A stretch of DNA of 8,094 nt from positions 1 through 8,094 of the forward strand of contig JALHHV010000345.1 in assembly GCA_022837365.1 (NCBI GenBank), read 5' to 3'. The notes below the pieces were generated by a model. The model did not search any database. It worked only from the letters and a program-made list of their open reading frames with translations, and was not told where the DNA came from. The stretch comes from Desulfovibrio sp. (GTDB taxonomy: Bacteria; Desulfobacterota; Desulfovibrionia; Desulfovibrionales; Desulfovibrionaceae). Within the stretch, counting starts at the first letter, position 1, and each line of letters opens with the position of its first letter. Shown here piece by piece: positions 1 through 6,901 of this stretch. Both the position numbers and the translations under genes were made by a program.

Positions 1-374
1 GTCTTGTATAACACATTATAACATGCTTGAATAAAAAGTCATAACTGCGCACTTGCCAATGCGCCGCACCGGGCGTAATGGACCGGGCTTTGGGGTGCGT
101 GTCTTACTTACTGCTGAAAACGGCAGCGCTGCCGCAGTTTGCGGCGCGACGCGCATCCCTGCTGACCTGCGGTCCCGTCGGGGCAATGCATCGTGCGGCA
201 TGGCCGGAGGAGCGTAGGCGGTTTTTGCGAGTGAGTACGCGCGTCAATCGGGGCGTGGCGCACTCATGACAGGGCCGGGCGCGGAGGGCTGCCGCATCCG
301 GACCGGGAACGACAGCGCCACCGGCGCCCGGGGACGCATGCGCCACCCCGGCGTGCGCAAGCAAGGGAGCGGCA
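1..374. other. Non-coding region upstream of the SulP gene
   Basis: No credible gene is seen on either strand; the short open frames here lack ribosome sites and recognisable protein character. The first 60 bases are AT-rich and contrast with the GC-rich rest, so a promoter is plausible there, but no well-spaced -35/-10 pair stands out. A perfect 14-bp palindrome (CGGCAGCGCTGCCG) lies at 121-134. The stretch 135-360 holds nothing I can name. If transcription starts near the AT-rich end, the SulP mRNA would carry an untranslated leader of roughly 300 bases. Confidence 0.5.
7..23. repeat. TATAACA direct repeat, period 10, in AT-rich DNA
   Basis: TATAACA occurs at 7-13 and again at 17-23, one helical turn apart, inside the only AT-rich stretch before the SulP gene. 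Each copy resembles a -10 element, and helical phasing is also typical of regulator half-sites. No function can be assigned from sequence alone. Confidence 0.3.
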
Positions 375-2090
375 ATGGCTGGTACAGACAACATGGGCGA
401 CGGCGCGACATCCTTCCTGCCGCGCTCCATCACCGAACTGCGCGCCGGATATTCGGCGCAGAAATGCATTCGCGACCTGCTGGCGGGCCTTACCGTGGGC
501 GTGGTGGCCCTGCCGCTGGCCATGGCCTTCGCCATCGCCTCGGGCACCACCCCGGAACGGGGGCTGTTCACCGCCATCGTGGCCGGGTTCCTCATCTCGC
601 TGCTGGGCGGCAGCCGCTACCAGATCGGCGGGCCCACCGGCGCGTTCGTGGTCATCATCTACAACGTCATCTACCGCCACGGGTACGACGGGCTGGTCAT
701 CACCACGCTGCTGGCCGGGGCCATGCTGCTCATCTTCGGCCTGTGCCGCATCGGCGTGCTGATCAAGTACATTCCCTACCCGGTCACCACCGGGTTCACG
801 GCGGGCATCGCCGTGCTGATCTTTTCGTCGCAGATGAAGGACTTCTTCGGCCTGACCATGGACGCGGTGCCGCCGGAGTTCTTCGACAAGTGGGCCGCCT
901 ACCTGGAACACGTGGACACCCTGAACCCCACCACGCTGTGCGTGGCCGGGCTGGCCCTGGCGTGCATCCTGGCGGTGCGGCGGTTCATCCCGCGCATTCC
1001 CGCGCCGGTGGTGGGCGTGGCCGTGGCGTCCCTTGCGGTATGGGCGCTGGGGCTGGAAGTGGAGACCATCGGCAGCCGGTTCGGCGGCATCCCGCGCGAA
1101 CTGCCCAGCTTCGCCTGGCCCACGTTCACCTTCGCCCGGGTGCGCGAACTGCTGCCCGACGCCATGACCATCGCCCTGCTGGCGGGCATCGAATCGCTGC
1201 TCTCGTGCGTGGTGGCCGACGGCATGACCGGCGACAAGCACAACTCCAACGTCGAGCTTACCGCCCAGGGCGCGGCCAACATCGCCTCGGTGCTGTTCGG
1301 GGGCATTCCCGCCACCGGGGCCATCGCCCGCACGGTCACCAACATCCGCTCCGGCGGGCAGACCCCGGTGGCGGGCATGGTGCACGCGGCGGTGCTGGTG
1401 GCCTTCGTGCTGTTCCTCGCGCCGCTGGCCTCGTTCATTCCGCTGGCCAGCCTGGCGGCCGTGCTGATCATGGTCTCGTGGGACATGAGCGAACTGCACA
1501 AGTTCCTGCGCCTGCTGCGCGCGCCCAAGTCCGACATCACGGTGATGTGCCTGACCTTCGTGCTCACCGTGGTCATCGACCTGACCGTGGCGGTGTACGT
1601 GGGTGTCATGCTGGCGTCGCTGCTGTTCATGCGCCGCATGAGCGAGGTGACCGCCATCTGCTCCTGCGCCATCGACGACAAGCCGGTGATCCAGGGCCGC
1701 GAGACGGCGGCGCTGACCGTGCCCGAAGGGGTGCAGGTGTACGAGATCGACGGGCCGTTCTTCTTCGGCGTGGCCGACCGCTTCCAGAGCGTGTCGCAGG
1801 CGTTGCAGAAGCAGCCCGAGGTGTTCATCCTGCGCATGCGCAAGGCCACCACCGTGGACTCCACCGGGGCCAACGCGCTGGAGGCGTTCTACCGCACCTG
1901 CCGCCGCAGGGGCACCGTGCTGCTGCTTTCCGGCGTGCGGCCCGCCGCGCGCAACATGATGGAGCGCTTCGGCACCCTGGACCTGATCGGGCGCGAGAAC
2001 CTGTTCGAGAACGTGGACCGCGCGCTGGAACACGCCGTGCGCCTGCTGGCCGACAAGCACGGGGTGGCGCCCACGGCGGCCCGGAAGTAG
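375..2090 (+). CDS. SulP family anion permease with C-terminal STAS domain
   Basis: Inner-membrane SulP/SLC26-type secondary transporter of 571 residues, the usual family length. Residues about 30-425 are strongly hydrophobic with many membrane segments and carry family landmarks: GGPTGA at 85-90, YIPYPVTTGF at 132-141 and AGIESLLSC at 270-278. Residues about 449-558 form a cytoplasmic STAS domain, including DSTG at 495-498, the loop whose serine is phosphorylated in anti-sigma-antagonist relatives. The ATG at 375 is chosen because AAGGGAG (363-369) lies 5 bases upstream and the N-terminus then has normal length. SulP proteins carry sulfate, bicarbonate, oxalate or other anions; the substrate cannot be read from sequence. 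Sulfate is attractive if the host respires sulfate, but bicarbonate is equally possible. The gene is intact and stands alone, with 187 bases before the next gene. Confidence 0.93.
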   Translation: MAGTDNMGDGATSFLPRSITELRAGYSAQKCIRDLLAGLTVGVVALPLAMAFAIASGTTPERGLFTAIVAGFLISLLGGSRYQIGGPTGAFVVIIYNVIYRHGYDGLVITTLLAGAMLLIFGLCRIGVLIKYIPYPVTTGFTAGIAVLIFSSQMKDFFGLTMDAVPPEFFDKWAAYLEHVDTLNPTTLCVAGLALACILAVRRFIPRIPAPVVGVAVASLAVWALGLEVETIGSRFGGIPRELPSFAWPTFTFARVRELLPDAMTIALLAGIESLLSCVVADGMTGDKHNSNVELTAQGAANIASVLFGGIPATGAIARTVTNIRSGGQTPVAGMVHAAVLVAFVLFLAPLASFIPLASLAAVLIMVSWDMSELHKFLRLLRAPKSDITVMCLTFVLTVVIDLTVAVYVGVMLASLLFMRRMSEVTAICSCAIDDKPVIQGRETAALTVPEGVQVYEIDGPFFFGVADRFQSVSQALQKQPEVFILRMRKATTVDSTGANALEAFYRTCRRRGTVLLLSGVRPAARNMMERFGTLDLIGRENLFENVDRALEHAVRLLADKHGVAPTAARK

Positions 2091-2163
2091 GGCCTCCGGA
2101 ACGGACGTGGCGAAGAAGCCGGGCGGCGCCGGGAGTACCGGCGGGGCGTTTCGCGTGTGCGGG

Positions 2164-2184
2164 GCGGGTTGCGGGGCAACCTGC
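2164..2184 (+). terminator. Possible hairpin terminator or attenuator after the SulP gene
   Basis: GCGGGTTGC (2164-2172) pairs with GCAACCTGC (2176-2184) through nine positions, one of them a G-T wobble, around a GGG loop. No T-tract follows, so intrinsic termination is uncertain. It sits 74 bases past the SulP stop and 94 bases before the glycosyltransferase start. Confidence 0.3.
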
Positions 2185-2223
2185 GCTGGACGCCATCCCT
2201 CCGGGCACGTTACAAGACGGCGT

Positions 2224-2245
2224 CCGGAAGACGCCCGGAAGACGC
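2224..2245 (+). repeat. Perfect 11-bp tandem duplication in the glycosyltransferase leader
   Basis: CCGGAAGACGC at 2224-2234 is repeated exactly at 2235-2245, ending 32 bases before the glycosyltransferase start. GGCGTC at 2219-2224 can pair with GACGCC at 2230-2235 (6-bp stem, 5-base loop), so the duplication overlaps a small possible leader hairpin and supplies a second, slightly poorer partner. Confidence 0.7.
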
Positions 2246-2277
2246 TTGTACAGGGACGGCCCAGGACCGGAGGCGGG

Positions 2278-3427
2278 ATGAAGGTAGCCATCGTACATTA
2301 CTGGTTCGTGGGCATGCGTGGCGGCGAGAAGGTCGTCGAGGCGCTGTGCCGCATGTACCCGCAGGCCGACATATTCACCCATGTGGTCGACCGGGACCGC
2401 CTGTCGCGCACGTTGCAGGCGCACGACGTGCGCACCACGTTCATCGGGCGCCTGCCCGGCGCGGTGCGGTATTACAAGAAGTACCTGCCGCTCATGCCGT
2501 TGGCTCTGGAGCAGTTGGACCTGCGCGGCTACGACCTGGTCATTTCCAGCGAATCGGGTCCGGCCAAGGGCGTGCTGACCCGTGACCCGCGCGGACACGG
2601 CCCACGTCTGCTACTGCCACAGTCCCATGCGCTACCTGTGGGATTTTTATCAGGATTATCTGGGTGAGGCGGGGTGGTTCGTGCGGGGCATGATGCGCCC
2701 GTGGTTCCACTACCTGCGCATGTGGGATGCCGTGTCGGCCATGCGGGTGGACCGCTACGTGGCCAATTCGCGCACGGTGGCGGCACGCATCCGCAAGCAC
2801 TGGCGGCGCGACGCGGTGGTGGTCACCCCACCGGTGGAGATTGACGCCTTTGCTCCCGCCGGAGCCACGCCCACCCGTCCGGCCGAAGGCGCGCCGTATC
2901 TCTGCCTGGGGCAACTGGTGGGCTACAAGCGGGTGGACCTTGCGGTGCGCGCCTGCACCGCCACCGGGCGTCCGCTGGTGGTGGCGGGCGACGGCGAGAT
3001 GCGCCGCGCGCTGGAGGCCGTGGCCGGTCCCACGGTGCGCTTCGCGGGGCGGCTGGATGATGCCGCCATGCGCACCATCTATGCCCAGAGCCGCGCGCTG
3101 CTGTTCCCCGGCGAAGAGGATTTCGGCATGGTGCCGGTGGAGGCCATGGCCTCGGGGCGGCCGGTCATCGCCTACGGACGGGGCGGTGCGCTGGAGACGG
3201 TGGTGGACGGCGAGACGGGGCTGTTCTTCGGCGCGCAGGACGCGGACGCGCTGGTGGCGGCCATGGACCGCTTCGAACGTGAGGAGCACCGGTTCGACCC
3301 GGCCCGCATTGCGGCCCATGCCCGGAACTTCGGTGAAGCGCGGTTCCGCGCCGAGTTCGGTACGGTGGTCGACGAGGCGTTGCGGGATCTGGCTGAGCCG
3401 GGGGCGAGACAGGCTGCGGACCGCTGA
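2278..3427 (+). pseudogene. GT4 family glycosyltransferase, frameshifted by a 7-bp duplication
   Basis: A retaining GT-B glycosyltransferase resembling the WbaZ/mannosyltransferase group, expected to add a sugar to a lipid-linked surface-polysaccharide intermediate in the cytoplasm. The start at 2278 has GGAGG (2269-2273) upstream. The frame from 2278 gives 101 authentic residues (through GVLT), then becomes nonsense and stops at 2667; the rest continues one frame over to the TGA ending at 3427. A TGACCCG tandem duplication (2576-2589) sits exactly at the break; removing one copy restores a 380-residue protein reading GVLTRADTAHVC. In the restored protein, CHSPMRYLWD lies at 111-120 and the EX7E motif of GT4 enzymes at E278/E286 (PGEEDFGMVPVE). 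As it stands, the first product lacks the whole nucleotide-sugar-binding half. A GTG at 2582 could start the second fragment but has no convincing ribosome site. The gene converges on the WbaP-like gene, a likely pathway partner. Confidence 0.88.
2576..2589 (+). repeat. 7-bp tandem duplication causing the frameshift
   Basis: TGACCCG at 2576-2582 is followed directly by TGACCCG at 2583-2589. Its length is one more than a multiple of three, matching the observed move from the frame of 2278 to the frame of 3427. Deleting either copy gives uninterrupted, family-like protein across the junction. Confidence 0.92.
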
Positions 3428-3466
3428 GGATTCCCCACATGCGCCGCCGCGTGGGGCGCACATTCG

Positions 3467-3518
3467 CCGCACACGCACGAAGGCCGGGAGCATCCTCCCG
3501 GCCTTCGTGCGTGTGCGG
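3467..3518. terminator. 24-bp perfect hairpin between convergent genes
   Basis: Bases 3467-3490 are the exact reverse complement of 3495-3518, with a CATC loop at 3491-3494. The element lies between the glycosyltransferase stop (3427) and the WbaP-like stop (3538 on the other strand), where a shared bidirectional terminator is expected. Neither side is followed by a T-run, so termination would depend on the very stable stem, or the stem may protect the mRNA 3' ends. Confidence 0.65.
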
Positions 3519-3537
3519 GGTTCACCCCGACAATTTC

Positions 3538-4933
3538 CTAATACGCCCCGTTGCGCTGCAACACCACCGGCACGGTCTTGGCGAGAATCCAGATGTCGAA
3601 CCACAGCGACCAGTTGCAGATGTAGTAGCGGTCCATCTCCACGCGCTGCGGGTAGCTCACGTCGTTGCGGCCGGAAACCTGCCGGCTTGACGCGGGTGTA
3701 CAGGTCGAACACCTCGCCGTATTTTTCCACCTCGGACTGCACGATGGGGCGCGGGCCCACCAGGCTCATCTCGCCCTTGAGCACGTTCCACAGCTGGGGC
3801 AACTCGTCCAGGCTGGTCTTGCGCAGGAAGGTCCCGGCCCGGGTCACGCGCGGGTCGCACTTCAGCTTCTGGTCGCGTTCCCATTCGGCGCGCAGGGCCG
3901 GGTCGGCGCTCAGGCAGTCGCGCAGCACGCATTCGGCGTCGCGGACCATGGTGCGGAATTTCAGGATGCGCATCTCGCGGCCGTTCTGGCCGATGCGGCG
4001 CTGGGTGAAGAAAGGCGAGCCGGGGCTGTCGATGCGAATCCATACGGCGATGCCCAGGATCAGCGGCAAGACCACCACGGCGCTGCCCAGGGTCAGCAGC
4101 AGGTCGATGGCGCGCTTCAGGCGCACCCGGTTGGCGTCCAGCAGGTTCTGGCGCACCAGCAGGCCCAGCAGACCGCCGATGTCCATGGCGCTGACCCACA
4201 GGCGCGCCCCGCCGGTGGAGAAGTGGGGCATGATCAGCACGTTGCGGAATCGTGCCGTGGCCTCGACGATGCGCTGCCGCGCCCTGGTGTCCTCGAAGCT
4301 GTCGAGCAGCAGCAGGGCGTAGGCACGGGGATACAATCGCACGGCCTCTTCGTCGTTGGCGCAGCAGGGGAGCCCGCAGTCCTTGGCGAGAGATGCGGAA
4401 AGGCCATCGGGCGACACGCAGGCCACGGGCCGCAGGCCGAGCATGGGCCGCTCCCGCAGGGTGCGCACCACTTCCGCCGCGGCGGCCCCGCCGCCCAGGA
4501 TCACGGCGGGCACGCCCCACCACGGCTTGCCGGCAAGCCGCCCGCGCAGCCAGTGGCGGCACAGCGGCAGGGCCACCGCGCACCCCAGCCAGGCCAGCAG
4601 GAAAGCCACGCGGGAATACCGTTCCCCATCCCTTGCGAAGAATATGAACGATCCGGCGCACAGAAAGGCCATGGTCGCGCCGAGGGTGAGCTTTCTCAGT
4701 TCCTGCGGCGGCGGCAGGGTGATGCTGGCGTACAGCCCGAGCACCGCGTTGAACAGCGGCAGCAGCAGGAGGAACGGCAGCAACCGTGGATAGAAACTCC
4801 ACTGGATTCCGTGCCCGGCAATGTCGCGCAGCAGGGTTGCCGCCAGGGTGACGCCGATGATGACGGCGGTGTCCGTCAGCGCCAGGAGCAGGGTGGTTCG
4901 CCAGGGGGCGGTCTGGGCGGGGCAAAGTGTCAT
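3538..4933 (-). pseudogene. WbaP-like polyprenyl-phosphate sugar-1-phosphate transferase, frame broken
   Basis: Membrane enzyme that loads the first sugar-1-phosphate from a UDP-sugar onto undecaprenyl phosphate, initiating O-antigen or exopolysaccharide synthesis. From ATG 4933, residues 11-130 hold several hydrophobic helices, about 140-260 a nucleotide-binding-like soluble region, and 270-417 the bacterial sugar transferase domain with KFRTM (325-329), SLDELPQ (374-380, containing the catalytic Asp-Glu pair of this superfamily) and SLVGPRP (390-396). After RVKP (residue 417, base 3683) the frame fails. The other frame resumes at QVSGRND (from 3681) and ends normally with RNGAY at the TAG at 3540-3538. 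Family members read KPG-LTGLW-QVSGRND; the missing part fits a loss of about 17 bases and restores a 470-residue protein of usual length. The original frame runs on antisense through the glycosyltransferase. No start (4933, GTG 5035) has a clear ribosome site, so the N-terminus is uncertain. The sugar transferred is unknown; galactose is typical for WbaP. Confidence 0.88.
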
Positions 4934-4934
4934 G

Positions 4935-4985
4935 CGTATCCGGGGCGTGTCCGGGCGTATCCGGGTGTATCCGGGCGTCTTCGGG
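4935..4985. repeat. 10-bp tandem repeat array at the start of the WbaP-like gene
   Basis: About five units of consensus CGTATCCGGG: 4935-4944, 4946-4955 (CGTGTCCGGG, after one extra G), 4956-4965 (exact), 4966-4975 (TGTATCCGGG) and 4976-4985 (degenerate, CGTCTTCGGG). It lies immediately upstream of ATG 4933 on the minus strand and would be translated if a start at 5035 or 5045 is used. Because the unit is not a multiple of three, copy-number change would shift the frame of any upstream start. Confidence 0.8.
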
Positions 4986-5056
4986 GCGCGGCCCGGCGCG
5001 GTTCTGGTGGTCGTTCCGTAGTCCGTGCGGCGCACGGCGCGTCATGATGGACTGCC

Positions 5057-5086
5057 TATATAAAGGAAAGTAAAGCGGTGCCGCAA
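5057..5086 (-). promoter_or_regulatory. Possible sigma-70 promoter for the WbaP-like gene
   Basis: On the minus strand TTGCGG (5086-5081) and TATATA (5062-5057) are separated by 18 bases. The -35 part overlaps the flavoredoxin terminator stem, and the T-rich terminator tail makes any TATA-like match suspect. If used, transcription would start about five bases before ATG 5045. Confidence 0.25.
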
Positions 5087-5101
5087 CCAGTGCGGCACCG
5101 C
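5061..5101 (-). terminator. Intrinsic terminator of the flavoredoxin-like gene
   Basis: An 11-bp perfect stem (GCGGTGCCGCA at 5101-5091 and TGCGGCACCGC at 5085-5075, read on the minus strand) encloses a 5-base loop and is followed by the T-rich stretch TTTACTTTCCTTTA (5074-5061). It begins 22 bases past the stop codon at 5124. In the opposite direction a T6 run follows about 8 bases after the stem, so weak bidirectional action is possible. Confidence 0.75.
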
Positions 5102-5123
5102 GCAGTCCGTTTTTTGTCCGGCC

Positions 5124-5696
5124 TCAGGAACGCAGGCCCTTGCCCGCCGAGAACGCCTTGGCCAGGAATTCGCCCACGGCGTAGTATTCGCGCGAAACCG
5201 GGGCGAACACCACCGGGTCCACCTTGTTGATGTCGGGCAGGCCGTCGTCACGCAGGCAGGACTCGTCCACCTTCACGTCCATGATCTCGCCGATGAACTG
5301 GGTATGCAGGCCGATTTCGATCTGGTGGATCAGCTTCAGTTCGATGGCCATGGGAAATTCGCCCACGTAGGGCGCGTCCACGTGCTCGCCCGGCACCGGG
5401 GTGAGCCCCAGCGAGGCGAACTTGTCCTCGTTCTCGCCGGAATAGATGCCCGCGTAGTCCGCGTGGCGCACGTAGGCGCGCGAGGGGATGGAGATGGTGA
5501 ACGCGCCGCGCTCGGTGATGGAGCGGTAGGTGTAGGTGGCCTTGCGCAGCGACACGGCGATGCTCGGCGGCTGCGAGCAGCAGATGCCCGCCCACGCCGC
5601 GGCCATGATGTTGGGGCGGGAGTCGCGGTCGTAGGTGCCCACGAGAAAGAGCGGGGTGGGATAGGCGAGGGTGCGCGCACCCAGGGATTTCTTCAT
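5124..5696 (-). CDS. Flavoredoxin / flavin reductase-like FMN-binding protein
   Basis: A 190-residue cytoplasmic protein of the flavin reductase-like, FMN-binding split-barrel family, close in length and style to flavoredoxins of sulfate-reducing bacteria. Visible features are TPLFLVGTYDRDSRPNIMAA at 14-33, where the flavin-domain core begins, WAGICCSQPPSIAVSL at 35-50, TERGAFTISIPSRAYV at 61-76 and VGEFPMAIELKLIHQIEIGL at 111-130. Cys39 and Cys40 are adjacent. The ATG at 5696 is preceded by GAGGT on the minus strand with 6 bases between; upstream extensions lack conserved sequence. Flavoredoxin of Desulfovibrio gigas carries electrons in thiosulfate reduction, but related proteins reduce free flavin or have unknown roles, so the exact function is inferred only. 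The gene is intact, transcribed alone, ends at its own terminator and is divergent from the amino-acid transporter. Confidence 0.85.
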   Translation of the reverse strand: MKKSLGARTLAYPTPLFLVGTYDRDSRPNIMAAAWAGICCSQPPSIAVSLRKATYTYRSITERGAFTISIPSRAYVRHADYAGIYSGENEDKFASLGLTPVPGEHVDAPYVGEFPMAIELKLIHQIEIGLHTQFIGEIMDVKVDESCLRDDGLPDINKVDPVVFAPVSREYYAVGEFLAKAFSAGKGLRS

Positions 5697-5999
5697 GTCC
5701 GACCTCGTTTGGAATGATGGGCGCCGCCGGTGCCGGACGGCGAGGACCGGGTGCGGCAGGACGCTGGGAGCAAGTTTGGCAGACTTTGGCCTTCGCGGCA
5801 AGGCAAGTGACGACGCAATTGTCAAAATCACGCCGGCGGCGCTTGCGCGGCCCGCCGGTTTCTGGTAGCGAAATCAAGAAATTTAGCATTTCCGGCATGT
5901 TCGCATGACGGTATGCGCGGCAGGGTATGCGTGCCGGGGACGAACCCCGGGCGCGGGTGCGGTGTTGCAACGGTTCAACGAACGAGAGGAAGCACGAGC
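5697..5999. other. Divergent intergenic region, flavoredoxin / ABC transporter
   Basis: This region must hold the promoters for both divergent genes. On the minus strand a perfect TTGACA (5825-5820) faces the flavoredoxin gene, but the hexamer 17 bases on (CTTGCC) is a poor -10, so the promoter is unproven. A local AT-rich stretch at 5872-5890 (containing AAGAAATTTAGCATTTC) is a candidate control region for the transporter. AGAGGA at 5985-5990 is a good ribosome site for the start at 6000. No small gene is convincing. Confidence 0.4.
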
Positions 6000-6705
6000 A
6001 TGTTCAGAACGACCACCCTTGTGGCGGCCCTGGCCCTGGAACGGCATCGACGCCAACTATCCCCCCTTCGCCTACGTGGACAAGAGCGGCAAGCCCGCAG
6101 GCTTCGACGTGGATTCCATGGACTGGATCGCCAAGAAGATGGGCTTCAAGGTCACCCATCAGCCCATGGACTGGGACGGCATCATCCCCAACCTGCTGGC
6201 CAAAAAGATCGACATGGTCTGCTCTGGCATGTCCATTACCGAAGAACGCCGGGAAAAGGTCAATTTCTCGAACCCCTACTGGAACGTGAAGCAGGTCTTC
6301 ATCGCCAAGAAGGGATCCACCCTCGACGCCGACAAGATCCTGAAGGGCAAGGTGAAGCTGGGCGTGCAGCGTGGCACCTCCGAGGCCGAAGCGCTGCAGA
6401 AGGACAAGGAAGCCAAGGGCTACGGCTATGACCTGCGCTTCTACGATTCCGCCCCGCTGGCCGTCGAGGACGTGCTGAACGGCCGCATCGACGCCGCCAC
6501 CATGGACAACCTGCCCGCCGACGACGCCGCCTCCAAGGGCAAGGCCATCCAGGTCGTGGGCGTGTACGGCGATTCCGAGGACTTCGGCGTTGCCACCCGC
6601 AAGGAAGACGCCGAACTGCTCAAGCTGATCAACGACGGCTACAAGCTGCTCATGGCCGATCCCTACTGGGAACAGCTGAAGCAGAAGCACCTGGCCAAGA
6701 AGTAA
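6000..6705 (+). pseudogene. Polar amino-acid ABC transporter substrate-binding protein, signal peptide disrupted
   Basis: Periplasmic solute-binding protein of family 3 (HisJ/GlnH/ArtJ type), delivering a polar amino acid to its membrane partners. Its authentic start is probably ATG 6000, with AGAGGA at 5985-5990, giving MFRTTTLVAALAL, the beginning of a lipophilic signal peptide. From 6040 the real protein lies in the next frame: NGIDANYPPFAYVD, then GFDVDSMDWIAKKMGF, MVCSGMSITEERREKVNFS, YWNVKQVFIA, VQRGTSEAEAL and a KK end, stopping at 6705. The middle and C-terminal parts are intact (221 residues). The hydrophobic core end, cleavage site and first mature residues are missing and the frame changes by a loss of 2 modulo 3 bases, roughly 10-20 residues by comparison with family length. 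The alternative frame from ATG 5905 is open but encodes an unrelated, non-secretory N-terminus. As written the protein would not be exported. Confidence 0.85.
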
Positions 6706-6786
6706 TCCGGCCGCGGGCCGCCGGGTGCGCCAGCGCCCGGCCCGGCCCCGGTTCCGGCCCCTGTTATGACCGGCCAAGATTCGTCC

Positions 6787-6832
6787 GTCCGGAGGGCGCG
6801 GGAAATCTCCTGTCGCCTTCCGGACCTTTTTT
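6787..6832 (+). terminator. Strong intrinsic terminator after the substrate-binding protein
   Basis: GTCCGGAGGGCG (6787-6798) pairs with CGCCTTCCGGAC (6814-6825) over 12 positions including one G-T wobble, with a 15-base loop, followed by C and six Ts (6827-6832). It lies 81 bases past the SBP stop and 69 bases before the permease start. The GC-rich bases 6706-6786 before it contain only a weak, bulged hairpin. Confidence 0.85.
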
Positions 6833-6901
6833 GGGTATGCAACCCGTTGCGCCCCGGCGCGCCATAACTGTCACAAAGGGGGGGCCGCCCGGCCCGCGTC
6901 C

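Noticed and set aside
264..2291. Very long open frames on both strands overlapping the SulP gene (such as 264-2291 on minus and 266-2281 on plus)
   Set aside because: They are low-complexity Arg/Gly/His/Ala-rich translations caused by GC-rich codon use of the real gene; only the frame 375-2090 gives membrane segments and family motifs.
2560..2600. Programmed ribosomal frameshifting in the glycosyltransferase
   Set aside because: No slippery heptamer or downstream pseudoknot is apparent, and the exact 7-bp duplication explains the frame change fully.
4935..4985. CRISPR-like array
   Set aside because: The units are 10 bp and directly adjacent with no spacers.
2540..5035. An 831-residue minus-strand open frame joining the sugar transferase to sequence antisense to the glycosyltransferase
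   Set aside because: After base 3683 the translation is out of frame and then antisense to a real gene; the authentic C-terminus (QVSGRND to RNGAY) is in another frame.
3665..5047. A 460-residue plus-strand open frame across the sugar-transferase gene
   Set aside because: Its composition is Gly/Gln/His/Ala-rich with no motif; it is the antisense shadow of the minus-strand enzyme.
5766..5795. Sigma-54-like promoter (TTGGCA ... TTGGC) upstream of the transporter
   Set aside because: The GG and GC elements are one base too close for the strict sigma-54 spacing, and the C/A positions do not match.
5905..6705. ATG 5905 as the true start of the binding protein
   Set aside because: The extra N-terminus is not a signal peptide and has no family resemblance; the good ribosome site and signal-peptide start point to 6000.
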